A DNA stretch of 64,000 bases from Sympetrum striolatum (GCA_947579665.1 OX388348.1:12896001-12960000); one strand, 5' to 3'. Shown: positions 24,517 through 35,972, counted from the stretch's first letter. Numbers and translations are program-made. Notes: generated by a model not told the origin, from the letters alone.

Positions 24517-24580
24517 CCGATTCGCTAGGCAAGCGGAAGACGCGGGTTCGATTCTAGGTCAAGCCCCGGCTTTCGTTTTT
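24517..24580 (+). mobile_element. tRNA-derived SINE-like head (B-box)
   Basis: GGTTCGATTCT at 24545-24555 differs from the B-box consensus at one base. It is preceded by CGCTAGGCAAGCGGAAGACGC, which resembles the anticodon-arm/variable region of a tRNA. After it comes a CCCCGGCT block and then a T-run near 24570, as after the B-box at 55472. The A-box is not preserved. Confidence 0.4.
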
Positions 24581-24969
24581 TTGCATCCTTCCTAATCGCA
24601 TACCCCCGCGACGCTGCATAAGAATCTTTCCAATTTTTCCGAAGACCGCGATGGGCTGTCTCGAACCCAGTTTTCGTTAACGCCACAGACAAAAATGCAG
24701 TTGCCGTTTTTGGGGGAGGGTCGCTCGCATTTCGACTTCCTTTTTGCATAAAATCGAAACTGGTCTAACAGCGAGAGAGCGGAAACTTGCACTAGTATAA
24801 TAATCATAAACTTGCCTTTCTTCGGAACATGACCGTTTATTACCTTCCTTTCCTACCAGTTCTCTATACAGAAAACGGGGCGCTTTTAATCCAAAATAGG
24901 ATAAATATTTGAACTTTTACCTTTTATCATCTACCGTTTACCATTGCCAACCCTGTCACTTATGGTGAT
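24581..24969. other. GC-richer tail and AT-rich spacer
   Basis: A second TTCGAGAC/GTCTCGAA word near 24659 (minus-strand GGTTCGAGACA) is a weaker B-box lookalike. Overlapping minus frames 24525-24749 and 24592-24807 are unrecognised. Confidence 0.25.
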
Positions 24970-25065
24970 AGCAGCAGATTAAGATCATCCGTGATGAAGT
25001 ATTTGGATTGACAAGTGAGAGATCCGGGATCGAGTCCCGACTACGTCAGCCTATACCCATTCCGG
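24970..25065 (+). mobile_element. tRNA-derived SINE-like head (B-box)
   Basis: GGATCGAGTCC at 25027-25037 matches the B-box at ten of eleven bases. It sits in a T-arm-like hairpin (CGGG ... CCCG). The sequence just before (TTGACAAGTGAGAGATC) has the layout of a tRNA anticodon-arm/variable region. The upstream A-box is weak. Confidence 0.4.
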
Positions 25066-26449
25066 TTCTTTTGGTAACCTGACGGTTTTGATGCGAAGGG
25101 GTATATCGGTTGGATAATTTGTATCACTAACTGATATTTTTCAATTTCTAGATCTGAGATACTTATCCAGACTAAGACACTTAGAAGTTACCCAGAAACA
25201 AAAGAAATGGCCTTAACTGGGAGTATTAAGGTACGTAAACCTACGCTAGAGTGGAACACTAACACGTATAAATCACATCGATATAAGATGTATAAATAAG
25301 TAAAATTATTCATTGAAAATACCACTGTCTTTAATTTTGCATTACGAAGGTAATAATTTCATCGCAAAGTTAAGGACAACACTACAGGAGAAGTAGCGGA
25401 TTAGGGAGATTGTATTATTCAACATCAATGCGTCTCGATAAACTAAAACTAGAAGTTAAAGATGAGTTGTGAAATAACTTAAATTTAAATAAAACGAGAT
25501 TAGTTTGTAATAAAGCGGGATTAAACAAAAAATAAATAACTTCGCGAGAAATATTTTGTATGGAAAACAATAAGACGAGTTTTTCATTTTACAACTCGAT
25601 CAAATTCGCGAAATTTTCTGTTCCCGAGTTGTTACGAGTCATTACGACAACCTGGACTTCCAATAAATTTCAATTTTCAATGCGATTGGAATATATATAT
25701 CGGCTGAACGGCACATTGTTTCCTGGCATTAATTCCGGATTTGGAATAAAATATCTGAATATGAAAATGGAATCGAAGAAATTTGAATGGGTAAGAGGAA
25801 ATCGATTTCCATAAAATGTTCGCGTACATCCACGTATTTTAATATTATTATCAATTTAAAAATACATTGTACGCCGTACGATAGCCATGACAACTTGCTT
25901 TTGATACTGCTGTTCATGTCTGTCAGTTAAATATTCAGCCCAATAGCCAGTTGTTACCTCACCCCCTCTAACAATTGCTATTAGGAAGGGAATGAGGCAT
26001 AATAGGAAAGATGAGGAGTGAGTTAGTTTGTCATTATTTTCCTCAGCTGTTTATTTTACACACATAAAGCTAAATCTTTCTCAAACTTAGAGGGATTTAA
26101 ATCCACGGTCACTAACACATTTAAATGCTAAATATTCCCTTTCTCATCATTAAAGAACAAGAGATACTGCACTAATTTTCCTGAACGGCCATTTTAATCA
26201 AATGCGATCGGTAACAACCGTACTGGTAAGTACAACCATCACGTACAACCAAGCCACACCCACCCATATGTATCCAATTAAGGGAAATCCTACTCGAAAA
26301 CCGAACTCTGCCGAATTCTCACAAAATCGCTACTTTTGAAGACACGAAGTAATACGCTACCGTAACAAGCTATCAACTTTCCCGCGAAAATAAAAAAAAC
26401 AATAGACGTCACAATTACGAATAAAAAGACCTAGGCGTAATTCAAAACA
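25066..26449. other. AT-rich spacer
   Basis: Frames 25560-25814 (plus) and 25729-25917 (minus) overlap, with 84 and 62 codons and no motif. No repeat was delimited. Confidence 0.3.
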
Positions 26450-27110
26450 CAAAAAGAAACGATAGGGAATAATGGTATCGGGAAGTATCAACGTAAATTC
26501 CCGGCGATTCGATGGAGGGAAAAACGTGAAAGAAAACGCTCGTTTGACGACATGGGCATTAACACGAAAAGAATTGAATTTGAAATTTTAATGTCCCGCT
26601 CCAAACGTAGTATATAGCTGCCGGGACAAATTAATGCGAGCAAATTTATGCGCCGATTGTGGAGGGGGGCAGACCCCCCGCAACCTACGGACGGGAAACA
26701 TTCTGAAGCAGCTCCCGATTTAAATTCGCAACGTCCAATAGCACGTGGACAAGCCGTGACGTCCGCAAACTGCCGGGGACGACTGCACTTCCTAAAAATG
26801 CCTAGATACGCCTGCTTGGCGCTGGGAATTATCTTTTCCCTTGAAATTTCCACCGAAGGCTATAGCATGAATATTTTATCGGCATTAACCATTTAAATTT
26901 ATGGAAAGTTCTCTATTTGGAGCGGGAAATACTGCGGAGGTAATGGAACTTTCGTTGCCAGTGGGTCCACTGTTTGAATTTCCAATATTCTCGGGATGTG
27001 AATTCGCTCGAGTTTTTGATCGCGGCGTGGGTTTACTCCATATTCCGAATTAGAGAGGATTATACGCAGAGGTAGAACGAGCCTTGTCGTCCATGTCATA
27101 ATTATTTATA
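26450..27110. other. GC-rich CpG-bearing patch
   Basis: Contains opposed frames 26488-26853 (minus, 121 codons) and 26648-26896 (plus, 82 codons), and minus frame 26899-27099. None is recognised. It includes a very GC-rich hairpin at 26664-26679. Confidence 0.35.
26664..26679. repeat. GC hairpin with tetraloop
   Basis: GGGGGG at 26664-26669, loop CAGA, CCCCCC at 26674-26679. It is a perfect six-pair G:C stem. It would be a strong RNA or cruciform hairpin, but there is no U-run for a terminator-like function. Confidence 0.6.
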
Positions 27111-27372
27111 AGATTTGTCAGAGCAACTGCGTAACAAGACATCTTCGTGAGACGAGTAGAAACAAGATGGATGTTACCATCAATGGGTTTCGAATTATTT
27201 TAGGAAGAACTTATAGGGTCTGTCATACTCAAAGGCCATCGATATCGGTACTATTGTTTTAGTGAGTGCAATTCCATCAGTTCATAAAATTGGGAAAGAA
27301 TTACTTTTGTCATCCCTCTTCAACTAATTATTGATAGTGTATTTCTTTATATTTTCATGTTTTATTTTTTCT
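27111..27372. other. AT-rich spacer
   Basis: No feature recognised before the start of the retroposon copy. Confidence 0.25.
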
Positions 27373-27625
27373 CATCTTTTAGCTATTACTATCGGTAGAT
27401 TTGCGCAGGTTTTTCACACTCCTTTTCTTTGTGGGTGTTTTCCTGCAGTGGATTTTTTCCTAAGAATCTCTTAGCTTTTATGCATCTACAATTCTTCTAA
27501 TTGTTTCTCATACTATTCTCCTTAGTTTAGTTATAATTTTATAATTAATGATAATGATAATTGGTTAGATGGAAGAAGAGACTTTCAGTCTCAACCTCGC
27601 CCAAATAAAAATCTATTCAAAATAA
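27373..27625 (+). mobile_element. Two-hairpin retroposon family, copy A
   Basis: Matches copies at 47654, 48070 (inverted) and 52202. Order of blocks: CATCTTTTAGCT, GCAGGTTTTTCACACT, a T-rich segment, GTGTTTTCCTGC, TCCTAAG, a variable AT-rich middle, TAGATGGAAGAAGAGACT, AGTCTCAACCTCGCCC and AAATAAAAA. Two inverted repeats would fold in RNA: GCAGG with CCTGC, and GAGACT with AGTCTC at 27578-27592. The AATAAA-like A-rich end suggests the 3' end of a LINE or a LINE-dependent SINE. No reverse-transcriptase domain is visible. Confidence 0.8.
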
Positions 27626-28559
27626 ATAAAATACGAAAACCTTCCCATATCATGTAAATAAATCAACCTTGACCCAGGCCATTTATTTGTTATCGAAAAA
27701 TTTACAATAGCGAAATTATTATAAAGAATCCATCTAATCTAATGGAAATCAATTAGAGAACAATTTAGTCGCCTACAGTTAAGAACATTAATTGTTAAGA
27801 AAGCCTTTGAGAATAAAGACTCCTAAGTTTCAAATGGATCATTATTAACGCCAGGGTCTCGTTTGAACCCTTATGGTCTGCTGACGTATTAAGTTGAAAA
27901 CGAAAACTGTAGATACTTCAGGTTCCTCCAATCTATGCGAAACAAACGCATCGGAAACTTAATGGTGACATTCTCCAGCGAGTTTCGTCAACACAACTAA
28001 GATAATCAATACGCTAACACGTCATCAATCACCACACGATATCATCTCTCGTACACGAATAAACGGAGTGAATCTCCTGATGAGAGAGTTATCACAAATC
28101 TATTAACTTTTTACAGCATAGAAATTATATTAATGACATATAAAATATTGCTCGGATAAAGAAAATTAGAAAGTATATGGGTTATTTAATTACAACATTG
28201 TTACTAATTAATGAACAGATTAAACCACAGTGATTTGTGTATATATTCCTAAAGAAGATGAGCATAAAAGATCATAGGAATATGAGAACGAGTTCTTAAG
28301 AAATCCCACTATCTCTCCAGTATGAGAAACAATTCCTTGCCCTTTGAACTGGAATACTCCCTCTATTTCCCCTAATCTGGCGAGACAATACATCTGCGGA
28401 ACCTTAAATGACTTGAAAATCTATTCACAACGAGCAAATTTATTCGTCCATGGCAAAGGAACATTTTTAAACGTCCTCTAAGAAGAAAGAATGCTTTTTC
28501 TGTCCGAAAGACACTTTGGAGGGATCGCATTAGCTCTTTCCTTTCTGACTAAACGTGCT
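27626..28559. other. AT-rich spacer
   Basis: Non-coding, with no delimited repeat. Confidence 0.3.
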
Positions 28560-28773
28560 AACAAAGGGGAACCGACATCCTCCTGATCTAGTTCATATCT
28601 TGGATCCGCGCCATCTCGACATCATTTGAACCCCTCTCCGAAATGAGAATTCGCGATGAATATGCGAAAACGATGGAGAGGGTTTGATTCGGCGAGGAAT
28701 TTGAATCTAATGGCTGAAGAAAGGTACGCACTGTTTCTTAAAGCATACTAAAACTTAAAAATCAACATAATAA
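28560..28773. other. Small GC-richer stretch with inverted repeat
   Basis: ACCCCTCTCC near 28629 and GGAGAGGGTT near 28676 form an imperfect inverted repeat around a 36-bp centre. A short frame ends at a GTACGC that could mimic a splice donor (28722), but nothing else supports an exon. Confidence 0.25.
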
Positions 28774-28944
28774 CTTCTATTCATTACTGTAAGATCAATA
28801 CCAATCGGTATCTTGCAACCCCCCTGCTACGTCGGTCGATCCGATAATGACCGTAAGTTAAGAGAAATAGATGCTAGGACGAATCGTTTCAGAGATTCAT
28901 TCTTTCCGCGAACAATACGTGACAATAATCGAATAAGGAAGTAA
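28774..28944 (+). pseudogene. C-terminal remnant of a LINE reverse transcriptase ORF
   Basis: Reading from 28774 after an in-frame TAA at 28771, the frame is open for 56 codons to TAA at 28942. Its end reads ARTNRFRDSFFPRTIRDNNR. The SFFPRTIRD(W)N signature, preceded by an RTnxF/Y element and a YVGRSD stretch, is typical of the extreme C-terminus of insect non-LTR retrotransposon polymerases. The usual W is N here. Everything upstream (catalytic domain, endonuclease) is missing, so the copy is 5'-truncated and dead. The clade (jockey, CR1 or RTE) cannot be set from this piece. Confidence 0.7.
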
Positions 28945-29023
28945 TTTAGATTCAACTGGTGTTTACACCCCCTGCCACACGCCGAAAGGCGGCTTGTAGG
29001 GTATTAATGTAGATGTAGATGTA
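28945..29023 (+). mobile_element. LINE 3' UTR and (TGTAGA)n tail
   Basis: Directly follows the reverse-transcriptase remnant. It contains ACACCCCCTGCCACACGCCG, then AAAGGCGGCTTGTAGGGTAT, and ends in a short TGTAGATGTAGATGTA run at about 29009-29023. Hexamer tails of this kind mark the 3' ends of non-LTR elements. A shorter relative lies at 10495-10550. Confidence 0.7.
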
Positions 29024-29869
29024 CCAAGATATGAGAAATTTCAAATTCCGAATGGCGACATATGTGTAACTATTACAACATCATCCAATCTGTTCGCTTA
29101 TAGATAATATGATTACAAGAAAACGAAGAAGTTAACCACCATAAGGAGCTAAATTAAGTACATTATTTTAAGTGGATGAAATATCAAGACGAGCAATTTT
29201 AAGTAATTGGCTTTTTAAAGCAATCTATAACAAATAGCGGACTTACGCTTTAAGCATATCTCACTGCTGAAGTAAAAATGCATCTTTTCAAATTAAGTGA
29301 TGAAATTAAGAATTATACAAAATCTGAATGTAAGGAGTGATCCTAAGAAAAAGAAAATCGTTTGAATTAACTACGAAATAAATACTAAGATTTTTAATGT
29401 TGATATACCTTATGAATCTTTTATGCCACGAATACCAAAACTTTACTTAATTTTAGCCGCTATAGTATATATCTTCCGATTACTGTATGGCTATCCCTTG
29501 TCTTTGAGCCCACAGCGTCAATTTGTCAGATGTATGAAGAGACCAATTAGTCCCTATCTCATCCTAATATATACGTTATACATGTATTATTAACATGGAA
29601 AGATGTATACTTAGGAAATCCCAGTTTAAAATTTTACCAATACATAGGTTTCTATTTGTAAGTAACTTCTTCAGGCCTGAAGTTGGAAGTGTTGCTAAAT
29701 TTTGTATGTGTTTTCATTTTACTTGAGGAAGTGTTCTACTAATAGATATGATCTTCTACTTTCAGTGTTGGACCAGCAGAAAGCAACGCCCGAAATTGGA
29801 TCGTTATTAATAAAACAGCATTTATTTAGAAAGCCATTTTAAATTCATAAGTTTCCGGCCACTGCACCC
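29024..29869. other. AT-rich spacer with 14-bp palindrome
   Basis: CTTCAGGCCTGAAG at 29669-29682 is a perfect palindrome. The rest is AT-rich and non-coding. A weak lookalike of the LINE tail (CACCCCCTGACACAC) lies just beyond, at 29937. Confidence 0.35.
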
Positions 29870-30359
29870 CCTAATAAGAAACACCCTCAAATTCCACGTA
29901 CCCTGTAAACAGTTCCATTCATCCCCTTACCGACAGCACCCCCTGACACACAGAAAGGAGTGCATCCGCCCACTTTTTTTACCTCCGCTTTTAACGTCGC
30001 AAACTCCTTATGGTCACTTCATCCCCAACTCCAGATTATGTCTCCTCGTGAAAGCCCCAGATTCTCATCCCGATAGACTCTTTACAGTTCCACTATCTCT
30101 TTCCCGTGCTGAATCATCACTCCACGACTTCCAAAGTCCCCTCGCTACGTGTGCCCGCCCACTCCTCTTTTTTTCCATCCGAGAGTCCAGCGGTCCACAA
30201 ACTTTTGGATACGGCGGAGCCCCCCCTAAATTCATGCCACGTATCTCCGGCAACCCTATACACACACTCACGCTTCCAAACCGCAAGGAAAAGACTTTTT
30301 TCTTCGGCGGCCGTTGTGATGGATATGCAGCGGAACCTGGTACGTGACGACGGAGGAGA
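29870..30359. other. GC-richer patch
   Basis: Overlapping frames 30048-30347 (plus, 99 codons), 30106-30372 (plus) and 30065-30286 (minus) are unrecognised. Composition explains them. Confidence 0.3.
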
Positions 30360-30410
30360 TGCTGAAGAATAGGCCGCCGAAACGTCCTTATTTATGAGCT
30401 ATTTACATCT
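30360..30410 (+). mobile_element. Possible retroelement 3'-end motif
   Basis: GCTGAAGAATAGGCCGCCGA followed by AACGTCC and TTATTTATGA has the layout CTGAAGA-stem-CCGAAACGT seen at the 3' ends of many animal retroelements, and it resembles 31813-31860. No coding remnant is attached. Confidence 0.3.
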
Positions 30411-31812
30411 ACTCTTCCGGAATAGGTGATAACAATGGGAATAAAAGTTGCTTATTTATTGAATGGGGGATGAATAAATCTTCGGAAATGATTTTCTATC
30501 AAGAAGGAATTGCCTCTTCTTGGAGCAAGTGAAGCATGGCTCAAAAATAAAACACAGAATCGAGCTATAGGCCGGAATAGGAAATATATTTTTGGGGTAA
30601 AATTTAAAATTCAACGCCTAAAAATATAAAAATGAGGGTACACAGCATATACTAGACAAAAAGTAGCCCTATTCAACATGCGCATTATCATCCTTTCATA
30701 TTTAATCAACCTCCGTTTGGTAATTTTGGTGTGATACGATAACAGACAGATTGATAGGCATACAAAACTTAAATAATTAATTAAATTACTGATTTGGACT
30801 TAGTGGCTCTTATAATGATGAATAATGTTTATTGAAAATTCCTTCAATGAACAGAAACGGCTCAGTTACAGATTTATTATAAGTACAGTTAGATAAGAAT
30901 AATTAGAGATGACACTTTTCACTAAGATTCACAGTAAGTTCTCAATTAATCAACAAATCAAACCAAAATAATAGTGACACGTGCAAATAATATAGTAAAT
31001 GAAGATTAAATTACAGAAATTATAAAAAATACACCAATTTCCATGAAAAAGATATTTTCATACATAAAACAAGGAACATATAGGAATCTCAGGCATATGA
31101 AAATACTTGCAATAACTAATTGAAGATAATAATGAAATGTAAGATAAAAAAGGATAGTGAACCAGCAAAATAATTAGTTGAATTCGTTCATACAAAAACG
31201 GTGTCTTCAGAAAGGTATATGGCGAATGAAAGTAGCAATATAGATATCCATAGTAATGATAAGAAAATCGCGATCCTCAAATCAATCTTGAGCAGAAAAA
31301 TTACGAAACCGAACTTGAATTTTATAAAACTCTAACCGTGAATGACGATGCATATTTAAAATCACAAACCCAAAAGCTACATTCTCTCTACCCTGAAAAC
31401 TAGTGTTAGATACCAACGTAATTACAATTACCATACTGAGTAAAGGGTACGAGGGTAAGGTTGCATAAAGGACGACATCTACGCATCATTGGGAATCCGC
31501 AACGTGATATTGAACGCAAATATTTATCCTTGAAGAGGTTATATAAATATTCGTACGCAACAATACAATTTATCTTGGATGATACGGTTTTGCAAGCATT
31601 TACTTTGTGTCACAACGCACTGACAACCCGTCGTTGCTACCACAAAAGCAGAATATGCGAAGGTTACCTCACGTAACAGGCTGCAGCGGGGCTTAACTCG
31701 CTGGATAAGATAGTCTGGGAGGATAAGAATTTTCTTCGTAAGTTTGATTTGAACCTGAGTCATTAAATTCTCACGAGATAATTAGAAATATAATGTAAAC
31801 ATACTTTACATA
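30411..31812. other. AT-rich spacer
   Basis: Opposed frames 31461-31676 (plus, 71 codons) and 31539-31763 (minus, 74 codons) overlap and are unrecognised. No tandem unit was delimited. Confidence 0.3.
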
Positions 31813-31890
31813 CACCTGAAGATGTTGCACGGCAACGAAACCCGGGTCGTGGTCTAATAAAACTGTATGTGTGGAAATTACAAAGTGAGT
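31813..31890 (+). mobile_element. Retroelement 3'-end-like motif with hairpin
   Basis: CACCTGAAGAT is followed by a perfect hairpin (GTTGC-ACG-GCAAC, 31824-31836), then GAAACCCGGGT, and CTAATAAAACTG. The order CTGAAGATG-hairpin-CGAAAC-AATAAA is one I associate with 3' ends of Penelope-like or LINE-related retroelements in animals. That family assignment is from memory of the pattern and is uncertain. No polymerase or GIY-YIG domain is found upstream. Confidence 0.45.
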
Positions 31891-33253
31891 TTTATTCTCT
31901 TATACCATGAAGAATATCCACAAAGTAACGCCTGAAACCATTACTTTTATACTTTCCCATTCCAATCCACTTTCAACTAAGCAGAATTAGAAAGTTCATA
32001 ACCTAAGAAAAAAGAATATTTGCATAACCCTGATAAAATGTAAAGAAAAAAAATGATCGAATCGCTCCAAAATCACAAATATTAGAAACGACAATGTATT
32101 GAACATTCCCAAATATTAAGCATCGTAAGCATATAATTTCATGTAAGAGATATGCGTACATGGATACAGAAAATTAATTGTCAATATTAATCCATTGGGC
32201 AATCTTTAACGACGTAAACGAAGAAACGCGGGAATAATGGATACATTGTAACTAGAGCGACAATTTTCTAAATTTTTATCGAAACTACAACAATGGCTGG
32301 TAAGATAAAAACTTTCCATAGCAATTATGCCTAAAAAAACAATATTCTTAACATACGAATCGAAATTAGCAGAATGAAAACTCCTATCATGTTACTCAAA
32401 ACAGCTACTTGGATTTGCTAAGAGACTCGTACCAAAGACTTTCCCCGCAAGAAAATAATAAAATATTATGGGGCCCGAAACAGTGGTAACACATCCTAGT
32501 ATTAGTTTAAAAGAGTCTTTTTTACTTTAATTTACAATGGAATCGTATCAGTTCTCTCTGGAGGGCATTCTTTAAGTTGAATACAACATCTTTTCAGGTC
32601 TGACAATGCATCAGGATTCCCCAATAGAAAAGAAGAATTCAAACAGTACTTTACAAAGCAAACCAAAGAGTATAAGGCCAAACGTAAACATTGAGTCCAT
32701 CTTGTGCGAAAACACGAGGATCTCGCCGAATGGTCGTTCACGTCTTAACGAGATGCACGAGGACCAACACTTGATTCGGAAATGACGTAGGCATCGCATC
32801 TGCTCCACGGATCCGGATTTACCGGAGTGCTGAGCTTCATACCCCACCCCTACTCCCGAAAGAGTTCTTCACTGGAGATATCCAAGCACTCCTCATTAAC
32901 ATCAAGCAAGACAATACGCTTTTAATTATATCTGTTCTTTGATTTTTATCTCAAATAAGAACCTATTATATCCGCCACGTTGTTATCGAAAGTGGCATAA
33001 TTAAATGAGTCATCGACGGCATTGCGAAGATTTTCAAGATGAGTGTTGGTGTTTCAGGAGCCGTAATGACCTAATTCTACAGCGAAAGAGTTAAATGAGA
33101 TATTATACGTGAGGTAATTTAAGGGACTAATAAGATACACACAATTAAGCATCTCATTTAGTTCACCTATACTAAGAAATAGAGATCATACAAAGAGTGC
33201 AGTGAGCAATAAAACGCCAAGATTTGAAAATGGTATATTTCTACGAACTACTC
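31891..33253. other. AT-rich spacer with a GC-richer centre
   Basis: From about 32700 to 32880 GC is higher, and two overlapping minus frames occur (32532-32741, 32611-32847). Neither is recognised. Confidence 0.3.
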
Positions 33254-33590
33254 CAACAATGAAGATAGACATCTTTGGATTCTTAAGCCTGACAATGAAA
33301 AGGAGAATTACAATATTTCATTTAGTGAATTAAGATTAATAAGTCAACAATGACAAAGTGTAATATAAAATAGCATTTAGCGAATCACGAGCAATATTTC
33401 ATTACTGATAACTATAAATAGAATTATTAGAGTAAATGATTTGCCAACAATTGTTTTCCGAAACAAATTAGACGAGATTAGTAAGAAACTGATCGGCAAC
33501 GCAATTGTCAAGAAAGAGTCGAATCGGAGAACAACAATGTACAAAGAAAACACATCAATAACCTAGATAATATTACTCCAACAATAATAT
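33254..33590. repeat. Decayed periodic array marked by CAACAAT
   Basis: CAACAAT occurs at 33254, 33345, 33445, 33532 and 33579. The first four are spaced 87-100 bp apart, with partial matches between (AATATTTCATT, TTTAGnGAAT). This looks like a very old tandem array of roughly 90-bp units, of which only the core word remains well conserved. Confidence 0.45.
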
Positions 33591-34939
33591 AAATGCGCAA
33601 GAATGTAGCAACTCTAAACTATTATCTTGGTCAAACGGAAAAGGAGACTTAACAGCTTCAATTATACTTAAAATAAAGACGCCATTTACTTATACTGCTC
33701 CAAATTAAGCAATAAAAAGATTTTTCTACAATATTATCCCTTTAATTTAACTTTTATGCCCTTCTTAGGAATCTAAACAAGCAAAACTATAATGAAAGGA
33801 TATACTTCGAAAAATAAATAGGACAAAAGAAAAAAGGGGGAACAAGCTGTTACGCTAAAGGAGTTTCGGGAAACTATTTCTCGAGCCCTCCAAGTTTTAA
33901 ATGGTCTGGCAATAATCTAGTGAATTATAACTTTTAGTGGAACGTTTTACGTCTTTGAGAATTATTTTATCGACCTCAATAATAAGAAAGACTAAAGCCG
34001 ATTTGGTAATGGGGAGCGCGCATCCCATAAAATGGCCTTGAGGGTGCTGCAACTCGTAAAAACGATGGGAAAGACCAACTTGAGTCGTTAAATAAGGAAA
34101 TAACTCAATAATTACCTAAAGGCAATAACGAGAGTTAATTAAATGACCAATCCATCAACTTAAATTGTGTTTACAGATAATAGTGGTAAAATACCACCAA
34201 ATCACAACTCTGCGGCTGCTACATAACACAGACGTTACGTTTTATGGTTTTCTATCTAACATACTTATTTCATAAACAATGCCCTAAATTCGGATAGCAT
34301 CTTCGGTTATATACAAGTATACTAAACTTACTTAATTGGTGAAGGCCTATAACTCGCACATTATCAACATACCCGTTTCTCTGATATTATAACTCTATGT
34401 TTGACCAAGGGGTATCAATTCTTCAATATTATTTAACTCAATGATTTAAAATTTAAGAAAAAAGTTATGATCAATAAAGAGCTAAGTATGTGAACTATAA
34501 ACGCCTATAAACTATACTAACTGACAAGTTTTGAGCATTTCCATGGGTATATATACCTTTAGGTAAATAACACTCATCTATTTTTGAATAAGAATCAAAT
34601 ACTACATAAGAGTTGATAACTCCTTGTTTGTTCTATAGATGCATTCAAATTTTGTTTACATTGAACCTAACATTAATAATTTTCATTAAATACCGATAGA
34701 ATTAATTAATTAATATGTAAACAATATTATGAATGTTATATCACTAAAAGTAGACTGTTATAAACATCAACCTAGCAACGGATCGCTTCAGCAAAAAATC
34801 AACATTCCATTTTGCGGGCATATATAGGACGCCATTTCGGAATTGAAAATAAATATATTTAATAATTTTGCGTGTTTTTATCATTAGTGAACATCACTTA
34901 GTCCTGCGATATAAATTCGGTTTCGTGATGCGAGCATAT
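33591..34939. other. AT-rich spacer
   Basis: A slight GC rise near 34010-34080. No open frame, element or tandem unit recognised. Confidence 0.3.
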
Positions 34940-35186
34940 TTAAGCTTCATCCGACTCGACGCGCCTCCAACCAACACCAGCCGCTTTGTTCAGCAGCACG
35001 TGATTCAAAAGAAAACCGAAGTGAAAAATCTGGGTGCTCCATCCACAGCATCCTCCCAATACGCCCAGCACAGACGGACGGGAGGACTGAACGCAGCGCG
35101 GTTTCCCTTCCATAAAAAAGGACAGCCGAAAATATGAGAAAGGGGTAGATGACAGGAACAGCTGAGTGTGAAGAGAGAGGGTTGAG
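34940..35186. other. GC-richer patch
   Basis: Overlapping frames on both strands (plus 34868-35137; minus 34940-35359 and 35005-35496). No domain is recognised. Confidence 0.3.
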
Positions 35187-35348
35187 GGAACATGTGGGAG
35201 AAAAAAGCCCTGGCAGCGGTAGGAAAAATATTCCACATTATAGCGGAAAAATTTCCGTGGGACTGAATTATTGGTATCGGGGAGGGATCCGGACTTGCGA
35301 AGCGCTTTCGGGAGCCGGTCTCCGCAAAGGTATTGATAAATAAAAGCG
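35187..35348. repeat. Direct duplication, left copy
   Basis: About 160 bp matching 35973-36131 at roughly 85% by eye. It starts at GGAACATG and ends at GGTATTGATAAATAAAAGC. The only sizeable internal gap I see is 3 bp. As a result a minus-strand reading frame stays open through both copies, but the substitutions hit codon positions without clear synonymous bias, so coding is not supported. Confidence 0.75.
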
Positions 35349-35490
35349 TGACCCGACAACTTATCGGACCCGACAACTCACCGTGCGAAAACTCATTGCG
35401 CGAACAACAGATTGGCACGTCAATTGAAATAATATCAAATTTTGATTTGACGCATTTCAACGAGTTAGGAGTCATGAATACTTTGTAACA
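35349..35490. other. Spacer between duplication and tandem array
   Basis: Short sequence with repeated CGACAACT words (ACCCGACAACT twice near 35352 and 35370). No other feature. Confidence 0.3.
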
Positions 35491-35925
35491 CAACAATCGA
35501 CGCTAAATTATTGTCGTAACGGTCGACTACTACTCTTTGAACAAATAAAAATCTTGGCGTCGATTATTGTCGAATAAATGCACGAGTAGCAACAATCGAC
35601 CGTTATTCATTATTTAATTAAGGAGTAGCAATTTATTCGTAAATACAACAATCGCTGCTGGTTCATAGGCGTAAATGTTGACCAGTAATCTTTTAACAAA
35701 TACTACATCTTTGCGTCGATTATTGCTGAATAACGTTGCACGAATCACAACAATCATTCGTTATTGTTCAATCAAGGAGCTGCATCTATTCGTAACGCCA
35801 CAATCGCTGCAGACTCACTGTCGTAACTGTCGCCACTACTCTTGCAACAAATACAGAATATTGGCGTCAATTATTGTTGAATAAAACTGCACGAGCCGCA
35901 ACAATCATTCGTTAATATTTAAATG
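35491..35925. repeat. Three-unit tandem array, period about 155 bp
   Basis: Units begin at 35491, 35646 and about 35798 with CAACAATCGnnGC. Each contains a TTGGCGTCGATTATTGTnGA-type block, GCACGAGyCGCAACAATC, CGTTATT and, in the first two, a CAAGGAGCTGCATyTATTCGTAA-type ending. Unit lengths are 155, 152 and about 128 bp. It is one of the best preserved CAACAAT/ATTGTTG arrays in the window and lies between the two halves of the 35187/35973 duplication. Confidence 0.8.
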
Positions 35926-35972
35926 TTGTCATACTCTAAATTGTCGGACTCTGAATTGTTACGGAACGTAAT
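35926..35972. other. Short spacer
   Basis: Contains TTGTCGGACTCTGAATTGTT. No other feature. Confidence 0.25.

Noticed and set aside
28636..28730. Possible 5' exon ending in a GTACGC splice donor
   Set aside because: The open frame is only about 25 codons with an in-frame stop just upstream, and nothing downstream can be joined to it.
29937..29970. Third copy of the LINE 3' tail (CACCCCCTGACACAC...)
   Set aside because: The resemblance is limited to about 25 bp of C-rich sequence and there is no TGTAGA tail.
35491..35925. CRISPR-like array (regular repeats with variable parts)
   Set aside because: Units are 150 bp, imperfect along their whole length and in a eukaryotic context. There are no short identical repeats with unique spacers.
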